Positions 11,801 through 24,200 of a DNA stretch of 64,000 nt are shown one piece after another. Each line of letters opens with the position of its first letter. Within the stretch, counting starts at the first letter, position 1. Source of the DNA: Patiria miniata (taxonomy: Eukaryota; Echinodermata; Asteroidea; Valvatida; Asterinidae); assembly GCF_015706575.1 (NCBI RefSeq), contig NW_024037070.1, forward strand, positions 9,455,598-9,519,597, given 5' to 3'. A model generated the notes under the pieces. The model did not search any database, was not told the DNA's origin, and saw only the letters and a program-made list of their open reading frames with translations. A program made the translations under genes and the position numbers.

Positions 11801-14051
11801 TGTCTTTACAATGCAGTGCAATATCAACTTGGGCTACGCGGAACTAAGGTTTGTGAACTAACCAGTTTGAATCAGTTAAGAGTTGGTTTTTTTTTTGGGG
11901 GGGGGGCCTGTTATCACATACAACAGCTTTTGAGTGCAGTTGTTTGAGCTAGGTTGTGTCGGGATGGGTTGGGTTGGTTGGGTTATGTTTCATAGAGTTG
12001 CTTATGATTGTTGTGTGTTTTGTTGTAGGTGTTGGCATTGTATCGCAGTTTACATTACCATTTATAAGGCATTGCAATTGTGTTGTGTCAACATGCTTTG
12101 TGTTGCATTGCAGCAGCCTAACAGACATATATTACTATGATTTTCATACACCTGAGGTGTTACTGTTAAGTAGTTTGTGAGCTGTATTTATTTTGCCTTG
12201 TATTAAGTGTTAAAGTTTCTAATATTATTTCATCATACAGGTTTCAATGCAGCAATTGAGGGAACAGGTTTCAGACTACATGCAGTCTCATGCTGATGAT
12301 TTCATGTGCTTCCTGTCCAAGCCTGACTCTGGAGACCCATATACATTAGGTGAGTGGCCATTGCTTCCATCATGTGTTAATCACAATTAGTGTTTGATAC
12401 AACATAAAATGACATCTTTTCTGACTTTGTTCCCAGTGGAATTAGTGGATGGTTTGTGAAGGCCATAAATATTAATATATTTTGACCTTTGCTAAATGTG
12501 ATTATTGACTATTTCTCACAGTATGGTAAATTGTTTCTTTGTTTTGGATCTTCCCAACAGAGGACTATGAGAAATACTGCAGAGACATTGCCACCACGGC
12601 AGCATGGGGAGGTCACCATGAGGTAGGCAAACCCTTACTCTTAATAGTTCTGTCGTTTTTTTTTTTACATAAATATTAAAGGCATATAGGATCATTTGCA
12701 TTTATCCCAACAAACACTTGCTTACTTGGATTAAAAATCGTACTGGTATTAAACGCTCGTGAAATTATTCCATCTGGCTTGCTGTCATTTAGAAGAAATG
12801 TAGGCAATTTCCAATGATCAGTCAATTTACTGATTTTTGGAAATAGAAGAGTTCTTTGGACGAAATCGTGTTTTGTGATCAAAAGGTTGTGCGTGGTTTT
12901 TCACTGTGTCCCAAAAAAGTGTAATATGCACTGAGCTGTAACTTCAACAGGTTAGGTTTTGAACATTCTTCTTTGGATTTTGAGTGGTGTTATTATTGGA
13001 AATAAACAAAAGGCACGAAAAGCAAATAATCCTTTATAAATTAAGTATTTTCTGCCATGAAGAAGCAATTGATAACAGGCAAAGTGTAGGAGTGTCTTTT
13101 ACATCAAGCACATGTGAATTACTTCATAAATAAATAATAAATAATATCAGGGCACAATCTCCCTCAGCATTGCAAAATCATCCAAACCGCCATGTGGATT
13201 GTGAATAGTCTGGAATTTGACAGTGTACTTTTTGTTGGTCCCAAAGGGCCAGGTTAATATCCCTTTTGCACCCATCTGACTGACAGACTAATGGACTAAC
13301 TGTCACTTGTAAATTAGACTTAATTGTTTCCACTTTTACCTTGACCCTAGCGAGTTGACTGCCTCCCTTATATTTTGAAATACAAAATAAGTCCACGTAA
13401 AGAAGATTTTTTGTGGTTGTCCTTTGCAGATAAGTGCAATGACCCATCTCTTCAAGTTACCCATCCAGATAATCCAGGCAGACAGCCCCACATTAACCAT
13501 CGGTGAACAGTTCCAACAACAGCCCCTTGTTCTCTCGTAAGTATTCATTGGTTACTTTAATTTTAAGAAAGGTGATATTTTAAGTCATTCTGGGGCTAAT
13601 CCATTGAGCTGCAAGGCACAAAAGAAGTGTGGAGTGCAGAGCCAAAGAGAGGCTGCAGAGTTGCTCCTGACTTGTTCTCGGCTGACTTCTGCTCAATACA
13701 TTGACTTTTTTTCTGTTTAGCAGTTCCATTTTATTGTTTCCTTGACCCATTTTGAAAGCTTTGCAAAAATCAGCATTCCAAAACTGTACATATTCATGAT
13801 TTATGCTTGGAAATCTGCCCTTGCCAAAGAACAAGACCTGTGTGCTTCATTTAAATTTGTAGAATTTAAAGTAATGTACACAAAAAATTCTTTTCTAGGA
13901 ATCCATGGTTATAAGAATTCAAAGATAACAACTTATTCTTGACAATTGCCTTTGCAGATATCATCGACACGCATATGGTTTGGGAGAGCACTATAACTCT
14001 ACGATGCCTGTATCTTCTCAAGAACAGCAAGGAGAAGACAAAGGATTATAA
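8864..14051 (+). CDS. OTUD6B: OTU-domain deubiquitinase OTUD6B
   Basis: A cysteine protease of the OTU family; mammalian OTUD6B is a deubiquitinase linked to protein synthesis and proteasome function. Nine exons: 8864-8924, 10756-10922, 11131-11226, 11439-11576, 11783-11848, 12241-12349, 12561-12622, 13430-13536 and 13958-14051 (TAA). Phases agree and give 299 residues (human about 293). The N-terminal half is a charged coiled coil (RKERKELQ, KKKKKEV, ISKAQKRR). The OTU core has ISSDGHCLYNAVQ with Asp158 and catalytic Cys161, and RHAYGLGEHYNS with catalytic His273, so the triad is intact. Intron 1 (8925-10755) uses a GC donor, CAAG|GCAAGT, and contains two foldback transposons; intron 7 contains a MITE. 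The start is the first ATG in good context (AAAATGG), and the MADDEETLLQKHRKE start matches the family. A polyadenylation signal lies at 14776. Confidence 0.96.
9228..9972. mobile_element. Foldback (MULE-like) element, 344-bp inverted arms, 9-bp TSD
   Basis: Two nearly identical inverted arms (9228-9571 and 9629-9972, exactly symmetrical about the centre) flank a loop of about 57 bp. The ends read TAGCCCCACTAGTGTGG and its inverse. The 9-bp direct repeat CGAGGGAAT flanks it at 9219-9227 and 9973-9981. A 9-bp target duplication with long inverted repeats fits the Mutator-like superfamily. There is no transposase, so it is non-autonomous. It sits in OTUD6B intron 1. Confidence 0.85.
10200..10707. 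mobile_element. Foldback (MULE-like) element, 209-bp arms, 81-bp internal duplication, 9-bp TSD
   Basis: The ends read TAGCTTGAGTAACTCC and its inverse. The flanking 9-bp duplication is CTCAGAATT (10191-10199 and 10708-10716). The right arm is 10499-10707 (209 bp). The left arm is 10200-10489 and would be the same length but for an 81-bp tandem duplication, whose units begin at 10343 and 10424. The spacer is only 9 bp. No coding capacity. The TAG...CTA termini and 9-bp TSD match the neighbouring element at 9228-9972, although the arm sequences differ. Confidence 0.87.
12676..13040. mobile_element. MITE family A copy in OTUD6B intron 7
   Basis: The left end TTAAAGGCATATAGGATCAT(TTGC) is matched in inverse by the right end near 13021-13040 (GCAAATAATCCTTTATAAA). 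The interior shares long stretches with 41033-41388, including CGTGTTTTGTGA, CAAAAGGTTGTGC, AAAGTGTAATAT and TTTGGATTTTGAGTGGTGT. No open frame of note. Confidence 0.7.
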
Positions 14052-15208
14052 CAGCAGATTGCAGGCAAGGCCTGCTTCATAGAAAACCCAAATCAATTGT
14101 AACATACATCACCAAGAGCCAATTTTATGGAGCTCCTAATAAAAAACAATACGCTTAGCGTAGATTATATTTGCTTAGCAAAAACAGGTTACCAGCCAAA
14201 ACATCATTGCAGTGATGCAGTGACATCATTTGCAACTTGTGCTCATCAGCAGATTTATTCTTAGCACATGGAAAAGGTAAATGTTTAACCTGAAAAACTG
14301 CATGAAATTGGAAGATGCCAAGCATGAGGTTTTCTGCGATGGTGTTTTTATAGACTCTGCGCGTGGACAGTTGATTGCACTTGGTTACCACTTCAAGAGT
14401 TGAATAATAGGAGTGCTGGTGCATGTTTTATTTCAGTGACTGTGGCAGTTTCCTGTATCTGAACTTTTCAGCTCAATAATTTGCTTGAAGCCTAACCCCT
14501 CCAAAGTCATGTAGCCTTAATTTACTTAATATTTTGCAGGAATTAAAACAAATTATTTATATTACTAGAACCTTTTGTAAAATATTTCTCAGTTAGGGTC
14601 TTCAAAAGCAGTGTAAGGTGGCTTTATGTATGATTTGTGATAAAGAATGATACATAATTATCAGGTCAACAACTCATGATGGCTAAATATTGATTTTTCC
14701 AATGAAAAAACCTGCTGTAACACAGGCATGGAAAACTTCTGATTGATTGCTTGTAAATGTCAGTTCCATGTGACAAATAAAATTGTGATATAGATATAAT
14801 GGACATGTAGTCAAGTTCTGTTTGTGCTTTGTTTGTGTGTTTGGAGTTCAGGGCATTGATTTTAGTTGATTTGGAAGAGGGACAATTTATAACACTTTTA
14901 ATTGACGGATCTGGATGACTTTCGGATGAGCAATTTTAAAATCACGAGTTTTAACTCAAAATCTTCCTTGAGACAAAGGAGTTAGTGCCACCTGAAAAAT
15001 GTATGGAATTTGGTTTCGTTAATTTTCAACATTGTCAATGGCTATGTGTTCAATTGTGTTCCTTGTTTTGGTGGGACCACAGAGAAATTAAAAGAAACCT
15101 TGGGACAATAAAAGATCAGCTTTAACCTGTTCATTCGATTCTGAGGCGAGAATGGGACAAAGAAATAAACCGAAGTGGACACAAGAGGGCGCCGTGCATT
15201 TAGCGAAG
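14052..15208 (+). promoter_or_regulatory. OTUD6B 3' UTR, then UBA2 upstream region
   Basis: After the OTUD6B stop the sequence is AT-rich with AATAAA at 14776-14781, the likely polyadenylation signal. About 430 bp remain before the UBA2 start. Just before that start, ACACAAGAGGGCGCC (about 15179-15193) matches the CTCF core consensus at 13 of 15 positions by eye. No gene is seen here. Confidence 0.5.
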
Positions 15209-18200
15209 ATGGCGGCGTGCGTGCGAGGAATCTTGCCCGAAGATGTTGCTGAAATGGTCTCTGCTTGCCGGGTTTTAGTGGTGGGAGCAGGCGGTATTGG
15301 GTGCGAACTCCTGAAGAACCTTGTCCTGACAGGATTCCAGGATATTGTTGTGGTAATTGAGGCATTTATAACCAGCAAATCAGCAACTTGCGAGTTACAA
15401 ATTCAATGACCTTGTTCAATGTTGTTTGTTTGTCATGTTTGTCTGTTTGTTGACAGTTTCCTTCATGATTTTCATCATGCTCTTGACTCTTGTCTGTTTA
15501 ACTTTAAATTGCAGATGCAATGAACTTCATAATATTTCGACCGATTTTCTTTGCAAGAATAACATATAGGCCCTATAGTTTAAATAATACATGCTATACA
15601 AATAATATATTTTGTAGAGTTCTAAATAAATATATAACTTTTTAAAGAAATGTAATTTTGTCAAGACGACTAGGCTAAAGTATAGCTTACAAACTATGGC
15701 TCCGTGAAGCGGAGCCCTATACTTGGAATACCAACATTTGCTATAATATACAACTAGACTACCACATGAATACAGGACAGAAACGAACATATTTGATTTG
15801 CATAATGTGCTAAAAATAACGCTGTAGACTGTACTGTAGTACATTTTGCCCCCAAAAGTCCATCTGGCATGTCTGGTACTCGAGTCACATTCGTTGTTGT
15901 GCTGAATAAAGAACGGGTCCTGATTTTGCAAAAAATAAATCCCTTTACGTACCGAAGCAACGTGGAGACACTTTAACGTGCACATTTAAAGTGCGCCGTG
16001 CCTGGGTTATGGCCGTAGCATCGTGGGAAAAGACTTGCATGCAGGGATCAGAAGAGCCCATCACAGGGCCCCTCGATTATTTATGCTAAGTACAACATCC
16101 AAAAGCCGTCGTGTCAGTTGTACATTATGTACTCATGATTTCATTGATGTTGGTAGGATGCTTGTTAAATTGCCATGAATTTATCAATTTTTGAAATTGA
16201 ACAATTCGTAATTGACTAGCTATAATTTTGTCAAGTATGAACACCTACGTACAAGTTGCCAAATTTCTTTAAGGAATTGCTTAACATTATGCACTGAATG
16301 AAAGAAATTTGAATATTATTTGTAACCATTGAAATGCAGTAAGATTAGGTGTAGTGTTTTTTGAATTGTCATATATTTATTATTTTTCCCAACCTGATAG
16401 ATTGATCTGGATACAATTGATGTGAGCAACTTGAATAGACAGTTCCTCTTCCACAAGAAACATGTCGGCAAATCAAAGGCAGAGGTGGGTTATTTTATAT
16501 GGGGCTAAAGTTTAGCCCCATATATGGGGCCTTGAAACTAGACTGCTGTATCCTGGGCTCCACTGCTACCTGTGGAAAAATGTGTGGAAAATTTACATTT
16601 TTCAAGCAAATTTCCTTTTGAAATTCCTCTTTTATCATATGATTTCCTCAGGAAATTACACAGAAACTTGATATCTAGGAATGCCCAACTTGATTTTCCT
16701 GTGTAAGTAACCAGTTTTGCTTCAAAAATATTAAATTTATAAGTCTATATTTCAAAGTCGAAAAACCCACAAAATGTCCACACTTTTCCCTTACATGTGA
16801 CAGTGGGGCACAGAATACAGAGAAAGTTGATGGGGCTGAGATGTTGAAATTAGGAGGCTCAAATAAGTCGACCAATGACCAACTATACTTAAACTACTTG
16901 AGACTGTTGTGATAGCTTGACTGTCTATCCATTCAACTAGAAAGACCTGTTTTCTGTTGATACAATTTGTCCATTGTCACAACTTTCAGTTTCTTGATAA
17001 AAAGAAGTGGGACCAGTAAAACAAACTCAATTTTCAAAAGGCAAAAATGAGAACATTCTTTCAAATCCATGTACAGAAAAGTGTAGGATTTGTTTTGGAC
17101 AGAAGATTGAATAACAGGAGATGTGCGCTCATTAATTCACAGGTCGCGAAGGAAAGTGCCCTGAGGTTCAACCCAAACGCCAAGATAGATGCCAGGCATG
17201 ACAGCATTACCACGTAAGTTCGGATTTCTGTTAGCTTTTTTGACAAGTCCATTGTCTCTGTGCCAATTTCATTGAGTGCCAGGCGGACAAATATGCACAG
17301 AAAATATTGCTTTAGAAGCAAATATAGGTTTTGTGTCATAATGTTCAGTGATTTGTATTAAATGTGGCTGGTTCTTGGTTGAATTTTGCTTCGCAAAAAA
17401 AAATCATGTCCTGACCATCTCACACATCTTGTCATAATCCATAATTTTTTTATTTGTTATTGTTTGCTTTTCCAGTCCAGAGTACAACCGTGAGTTCTTC
17501 ATGCAGTTTACGCTGGTAATGAATGCTTTAGACAACAGGGGTGAGTTCTGCTACTCGTATCCATAGTTCATGATGTTGTACTTGTTCTTCACTGATGTTA
17601 TTATTTATAATCACTGTGTACTAAATGCTATCCTAGAATTTGTGAGAGAAAAATTATGCAAGCTTGCTTAAGTGAGGGTCAAACCAAGATCTGCGTGCTC
17701 GTACAGACATCTTTGTTACTCCACCACCATCTTGCTGGGTCAGGCTGACTGGTTCAAATGGAAATAGCAGCGGAAATGACTTTCCCAGTTTTGGTTTCTC
17801 TGACAGTTTTATTGGGTTTGTGGGTTGTTGTATTTTCAGTGGAAAAACAGTTGCATTTGCTAACAATTTGCTGTTCCTAACAATTTGCCTCCCCCCTCCT
17901 AGGCTCCTTGGAGTAACAGCACAAAGCCAACAATAGTTTGTGCTAATTATAGTTTGTGTTCGTAGATAAAAAATGGGAACATATATTGTACCATGTTTTT
18001 TCTTCAGCGGCCCGCAACCATGTCAACAGAATGTGCTTAGCTGCCGATGTGCCGCTGATTGAGAGTGGGTCTGGTGGCTACCTGGGCCAAGTGGCTGTCA
18101 TAAAGAAGGTAACAATATAAATATATTGACTGGCTTGGAGGGCACTAGTGGGTGACTATTCACCCTGTGAAATATGTGTGACCGTTGATAGGTTGAAAAG

Positions 18201-21200
18201 AAAAGATCAGTAAGGGTCATTGTATAAATTTAGGGTCCAAAATGTAACATTTTTCTGTCCCTGTTACCATGGTACATTGTAACTTTGCCATTTGAGTATT
18301 ATATAATGACTTCAGAAGATTTTTGATTTGTTGTGTAGGTAGTTGGCTATTCGTAAACACTCTTGGAGGAGGACTGCATTAAGGAGTGCGTCAGAATTAT
18401 AAAATCATAGATGTCAGATGTAACAGGGACAGGATACAAAGTGGACCCCACATTTATAAAGTGACCCAAGTGCACTAGGTAATATTGAACATCTTGCAAG
18501 ATTACTCCTTACCTTTATATGGGGCTTGATGGACATTAAACTCTCATGAATGCCCCATCAGATTCTTGCACAGTGGAAGATTTCCAAAGATTCAGGATGG
18601 TTTTCAAGAAAGATGCCTAGGAGTAACGATTAATGTGAGCATTTTCTTGTTTCTTGGTTCTCAGGGATTTACGGAATGCTACGAGTGTCTACCCCAGCAA
18701 GCACAGAAGTCTTTCCCTGGCTGTACGATACGCAACACGCCCTCCGAGCCGATCCATTGCATCGTCTGGGCCAAACATTTATTCAAGTAAGCTAGTAAAC
18801 ATCAATAAACTAGTAAACATGTTTTGCGTCTGCAGCTGTGCAATGATTTAATTGTGTAAGTCCTTTATAAAAAAACAACAAGAAAAACCAAGATGTCCTG
18901 AAGAACTCTTTAGCCCGAAAGAAAAAAATAAATCCTGAAAACCCAAGTTCCCAAGAAAAATCTAGAATTCAATAGAATACCCAAGATACTGAAAATATCC
19001 CTAGAAATCCACGATCCCAAGAAAACCCAGGATCCAGATGAAAACTAAAGGTTCCAAGAAATCCCAAGATTCATAAACTCAAAAGTGCCCAAGAAAATCC
19101 ATGATCCCCCATAAAACCCAAGATCTCCCAAGATCCCAAGAGGCCGATATTATAATTTGTTAAATTTTTTATTCTTGTTCACTGTAGCCAGTTGTTTGGC
19201 GAGGAGGATCCAGACCAAGACGTCTCACCAGACACAGCAGACCCCGAAGCAGCCGGAGACGCAGGTCAAGACAGCATGAACTCTGACCCACCCAAGGATG
19301 GTGGAGTAGGCGGGGTCGAGAGAACCTCCACAAGGGCGTGGGCCGAATCTACAGAGTACAACGCCCAGAAGTTATTTAAAAAGGTTTGTGAGTACATCAT
19401 CACATTATCGTGTTATAGGTTTTTTGTCTTCAAATTACCTCTTAAGTTTGTTGATTGATGTTTGATGATAAATTTTGACCTTTTAGTTTTACTTAACTGT
19501 TATTCTTATTCTTAGTTTCAAAGTGTTTGGGTATTTTTTTTTGAGAATAAAAGTACATATTGCATTCCTGCTTTAAATATATTGACTTCATACCTTAATG
19601 TTTCATTTTCTTGACATTTGTGCATGCTAGCTTTTCCACGATGATGTAAAGTACCTACTTTCCATGGACAAACTATGGCAGAAACGTCGGCCGCCAGTCC
19701 CCCTAGACTGGGAAGATTTACCTCAGGAACAAGGTAGGTTACACCACATTAATTGCTTAAAACAGATTCTCCGATTTATTTTATTTGACATCAGAAATAA
19801 GTGATAAAGTAGTAGTAACCAAACCAAAGGGGTTCAAGGTGTGCCATGAGGTGTTTGCCTTAAAGGCATCACTTTTCAACTTCAGTGTTATTTCCTACAG
19901 TTATCGTCCTAAAGTTCATCATCATTGTTTACGTGCGGTACTACATAAATACGTTTACATGGAGAAGCTTTATAAAAAATTTCAAGCAATGTAAATGCCA
20001 CTGAAATTGGAGAAGAAATCTAGGTCTCAAATAAGATTCTTGGCAGGTCATCATCATGTACACTTAGTCCCATCAAGTTATTTCACCATTGGATCTTGTT
20101 GCTTCTGGCAGCTACAGACACAGAGGCCGTTTGGCCTTGGGTGACTGCTCCCGTTGGATCTTGTTACTCTCAGCAGGCTTCTCATTTTGACAACTGTTGT
20201 ACGTTGACATTCTTTCGATCACGATTTATAGCCAAAAAAAAATCAAGAGGACAAGAGTTGAAGTTATTACTTTGTTCCTCCTTATTCAGATTTAGAACAG
20301 AATGAGAACCAAGAAAGCACCTTGCTTCATGACCAAAGGAAGTTGAGCATCAGAGATTGTGTCAGCATGTTCAAAGACTCGCTGGACTCTCTCAAACAGC
20401 TGTACAAGGAGAGAGGCGAACTGGTCTGGGACAAGGTGGGTGTGACACTGAATGGACTACAAAGTGAACTTAGTGAAGATTGCAAAATGAAACAAGTAAT
20501 AGTCCAAGCATTAAACCGCAAAGCACAAATTCTCATCACAAGGCTATGGACAAAAAGCATTAAGTTCTCTACAAGCACTGTATGATTGATGCTGTTTATG
20601 TTGAGATTACAAGAAAATGCTCACAATTAAGCAAGTCTCTCAAGATAAAGGTCGCCTAGACCAAAGGCTGCTGGTGATGACAATCCCATTTAGACCACAC
20701 TGCATCATCGTCAACTGACTTGAGAACAAACCCTTTTTACTCATTTTGCAAGAATATTTCTATCCTTCACCAAACATGTCAGGGTGGGGTAGTGTGGCCC
20801 AGTGGTTAGGGTTTGTGACTCATGATCAGAGGTTCAGGGTTCAAATCCAGCTGCTGGTCATACATTGTGTCCTTGGGCAAACCACTTTATCCCCACTTGC
20901 CTCTATCCAGGAGTAAACATGTAAATGGATACAGGCATTAGCTGTGGAGTAACCTGCAATGGACTGGCATCCCATCCAGGGGGAGTAGAAATAGTTGGTC
21001 GTTTCATGCCAAGGAAACCGGAGATAAATGCTGGCCTGATGGACAGACTTAAAGCATGTCTGTGAAGGGAGGCTTTAAAAACATGACAGGCTACAGACTG
21101 AAACTTGCCCTTTGAAGTTAAATGCAGGAATTATTCATGCATTCATTTCTCTGCCTTTTTCTTCAATATTCAGGATGAGGAGCCAGCAATGGATTTTGTC

Positions 21201-24200
21201 ACCTGCGCCTCCAACATCAGGGCCTACATTTTTGGAATCGCAAGAAATACAAGGTTTACTATAAAATGTAAGCTTTGCGTTGCTGTACATTTTATGGCTG
21301 GGTCAATTAGAAAAGTTCAATTTTTAAATGCTCAAATTTCACGTTAAAATATTTAATGTTACCAGAATGAGGGTTCAAGTCAGTAAAGCAACAACAAATA
21401 CAGTTATACTATGCAAAACACCCATCTTATTCATTTTTATATTTTAAATGCTCCTGCTATCTGAACACTCACAGTCACTTAAAAAAATCCTGTTCCTCGT
21501 TTCTTGTAGGCACTGTAACTAGTCAACTGCCATTAACAGACTAACTGGTAGGTGCAGCTGGCTTTTCAACTTGACTGCTCACGGCAACCCAAAATGAAAT
21601 TAAAAAAATTATTTGATCTCTTTCTTTTTCTTTTGGTTTATTTGATGAGTCTTTTTATTATTTTTGTATCACAGCTATGGCAGGGAACATCATTCCAGCA
21701 ATAGCGACCACCAATGCCATTGTAGCTGGTCTTATCGTTATGGAAGCACTCAAGGTGCTACGCGGACGTCTGGACCAGTGCAAAATGGTTAGCTTCTCTG
21801 TCTGTCTGTTGGTGTGACTGTTTGGTCTCTTCCTTTTGTTAGTCATTCTGGTCTGAATCTTTTTCAGAAGAAATCATTTGCAACCCAATAGAACATAAAC
21901 ACTGAATACACAGGCTCAAAGTGCCCTCTATTGTTATAAAGAGGAGAATGTCAAGTGAGTTTTTGCATTGAGGAGATGTTGAGTTAAGACATCTGCACTT
22001 GTAAGGAGGAGGACATGGGTTCGAGTCCCACCTGACCAAGCTTGTGAATTTGCTCTCACAAGCTCTTGAACAGCACTGAGTATAAAATGTCTGTGCAATT
22101 ATATGGGCACAGAGCAAGACCCAGTATTAAAAAGGTCTTTTAACTTTCTTCACGATTGTTCTACAATTAAAGATTGTTTGAATTTATGTATGGTTTTACT
22201 GCTACTTAAACTGACTTTTCTAAATTCCATTTCTTACAGATTTTCTTGAAGAGGACAGCAAATGAAAGAAACAAACTCTTCCTGACATGTCCGTTAGATA
22301 AGCCGAATCCAAAGTGTTACGTCTGCGCACCCAAACCAGAGGTATGCATGGACTATTTTCTCAAACTTGGGCTTTAGGTTCTGACTATGGCTACCTGGCT
22401 TGTGGCCTCTACCTTTTTAACTTCATACACATCAATGCCTAACCTTGAAGCCAGAGCCACAGACATAACATTAGTGCCTGTACTGTAGCCAGAGACAGAG
22501 CTGAAGCCAATGTGCATGAATTGGCTGTGCTTTCTGTGGTACAGAAATAAAGCAATGGAGCAGAGAAATAAAAAAAGGAGAGAACTTCATTGTTTAGTAT
22601 GTTTCATTTACACTCCTGTTGCCGAATTTCTGAATTTCAGTAGAGGAAAGATAACATTTTCAATTGAATCGATTTTTTTTCACAGGCCTCAGTCAAGTTA
22701 AACTTGAGTACAATGACAGTGAAAGGACTAGAAGAAAAGGTTTGTAAATTGGACTTTCCTTATTAGTTTTACATTATTTCTATCAACATTTAGTTTTCTT
22801 TATAAGTCTAAGTAGACTTTTAACAATTGTTGTCATAATGAAATACTTCAAGACATTAAAAGTATTAAAAACTAACTAAGCAAGTTTGTAATTTATAGAA
22901 AGAGATGTCAAACATCTAGCCCTGTGTCTTTTATGATTAAATTATCTTTGTTCAATATGCTGGGGTTTTTTTCATAAATGGACTGTATTTCATGATTGGA
23001 TCTTGAACGTCTTTGGCTCTTTTGGGTTCTTGCAGATCTTCAAGCAGGAGTTTGGGATGATAGCGCCAGATGTGGAGATAGATGATGGAAGGGGGTTGAT
23101 TCTCATCTCTAGTGAAGAAGGAGAAACGGAAGGTATACCTCATAAATTCTATTCAGAAACTATAGACAATGCTGTGTACAGGTCGTGTGTAGAGAGCACA
23201 TTCAGCGCATTGATCGTTCTGCGTGGCTAGCCTCCCTTTTTCCCCTTCCCTCCTCTTGCCCCTCCCCTTTTTATGGCTGCTATGCCACCGCCTGTATGGC
23301 GCACTCGTGAGAGCCAGTGAAAGACTTTCTTGCACCAACACCTAATATTGTAGTTGTTAAGGAATGCCCCTGAACGTACGCACAAGACAAAAATGGCTGT
23401 GAAATTGCCCTTCACTGTTATCTGTGTGCTTAGCAGAGTCATGAAATTGTCTCCTGTGCATTCATTGCTTTGTCATTCTGCATTCCTCAGATAACAACTT
23501 CAAGGTACTTGGCCAGTTCATGAGAAGCGGGGTGCAACTCAAGGCAGACGACTTCCTCCAGAACTACCAGCTGACGCTGAATGTTACTCACTGGTCAGTG
23601 CTAAGATTATTCCATTTGTTTCTTCAACCAACTTGGATTCAGTGGACAATTTACAAATGTCACACCGCCTCGGTGTCATCAAATCTATTGAGCATAGATC
23701 ATTGGAAATTGCATCTGGAGATTTTGACAAAGTTGTATGACTCAAGTCAAAGGACTCAGACTCAGACTCGACAATCATGACTCAGACTTGGCTCTGAGGA
23801 ATCGTGACTTGTTGGTCTCTTACCACCATCTCTTTTATTTTAATATTGAAAACCAAATTATGATGTTAACTTTCAAAGTTGCAATCGCGAGCAACAATGT
23901 TGAGGACATTATGTAAGAACATGAATTAGTGTACTGCTCAACACTGGTGAAGTGAGGAATAAAAATCCAGATTATTGAACGATGTTCATCAATGATTTCT
24001 GGGGAATGGGATGTATGCGTGTATCCTTTAATTTAATGGATTTAATAGGAACCGGACTCAAACCAAGTGACTTGTTACTGGGACTCTGGGTCTGGGGGAG
24101 TTTACAGCGTTGACATTTTAGTGAAGCTTACATTTCATTAACAAAATGCAAAATCTCCTCACAGTGACAAACTTGAAGATGAGAAGGAATTTGAGGTCAT

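Noticed and set aside
15152-15208. Upstream in-frame ATG as the UBA2 start
   Set aside because: The extra residues (MGQRNKPKWTQEG) are unlike any UBA2 N-terminus, and the ATG at 15209 has better context.
15527-15985. 152-codon minus-strand frame in UBA2 intron 1
   Set aside because: Composition is Tyr/Cys/Leu-rich from AT-rich DNA, with no domain, no splice partners and no similarity I can recognise.
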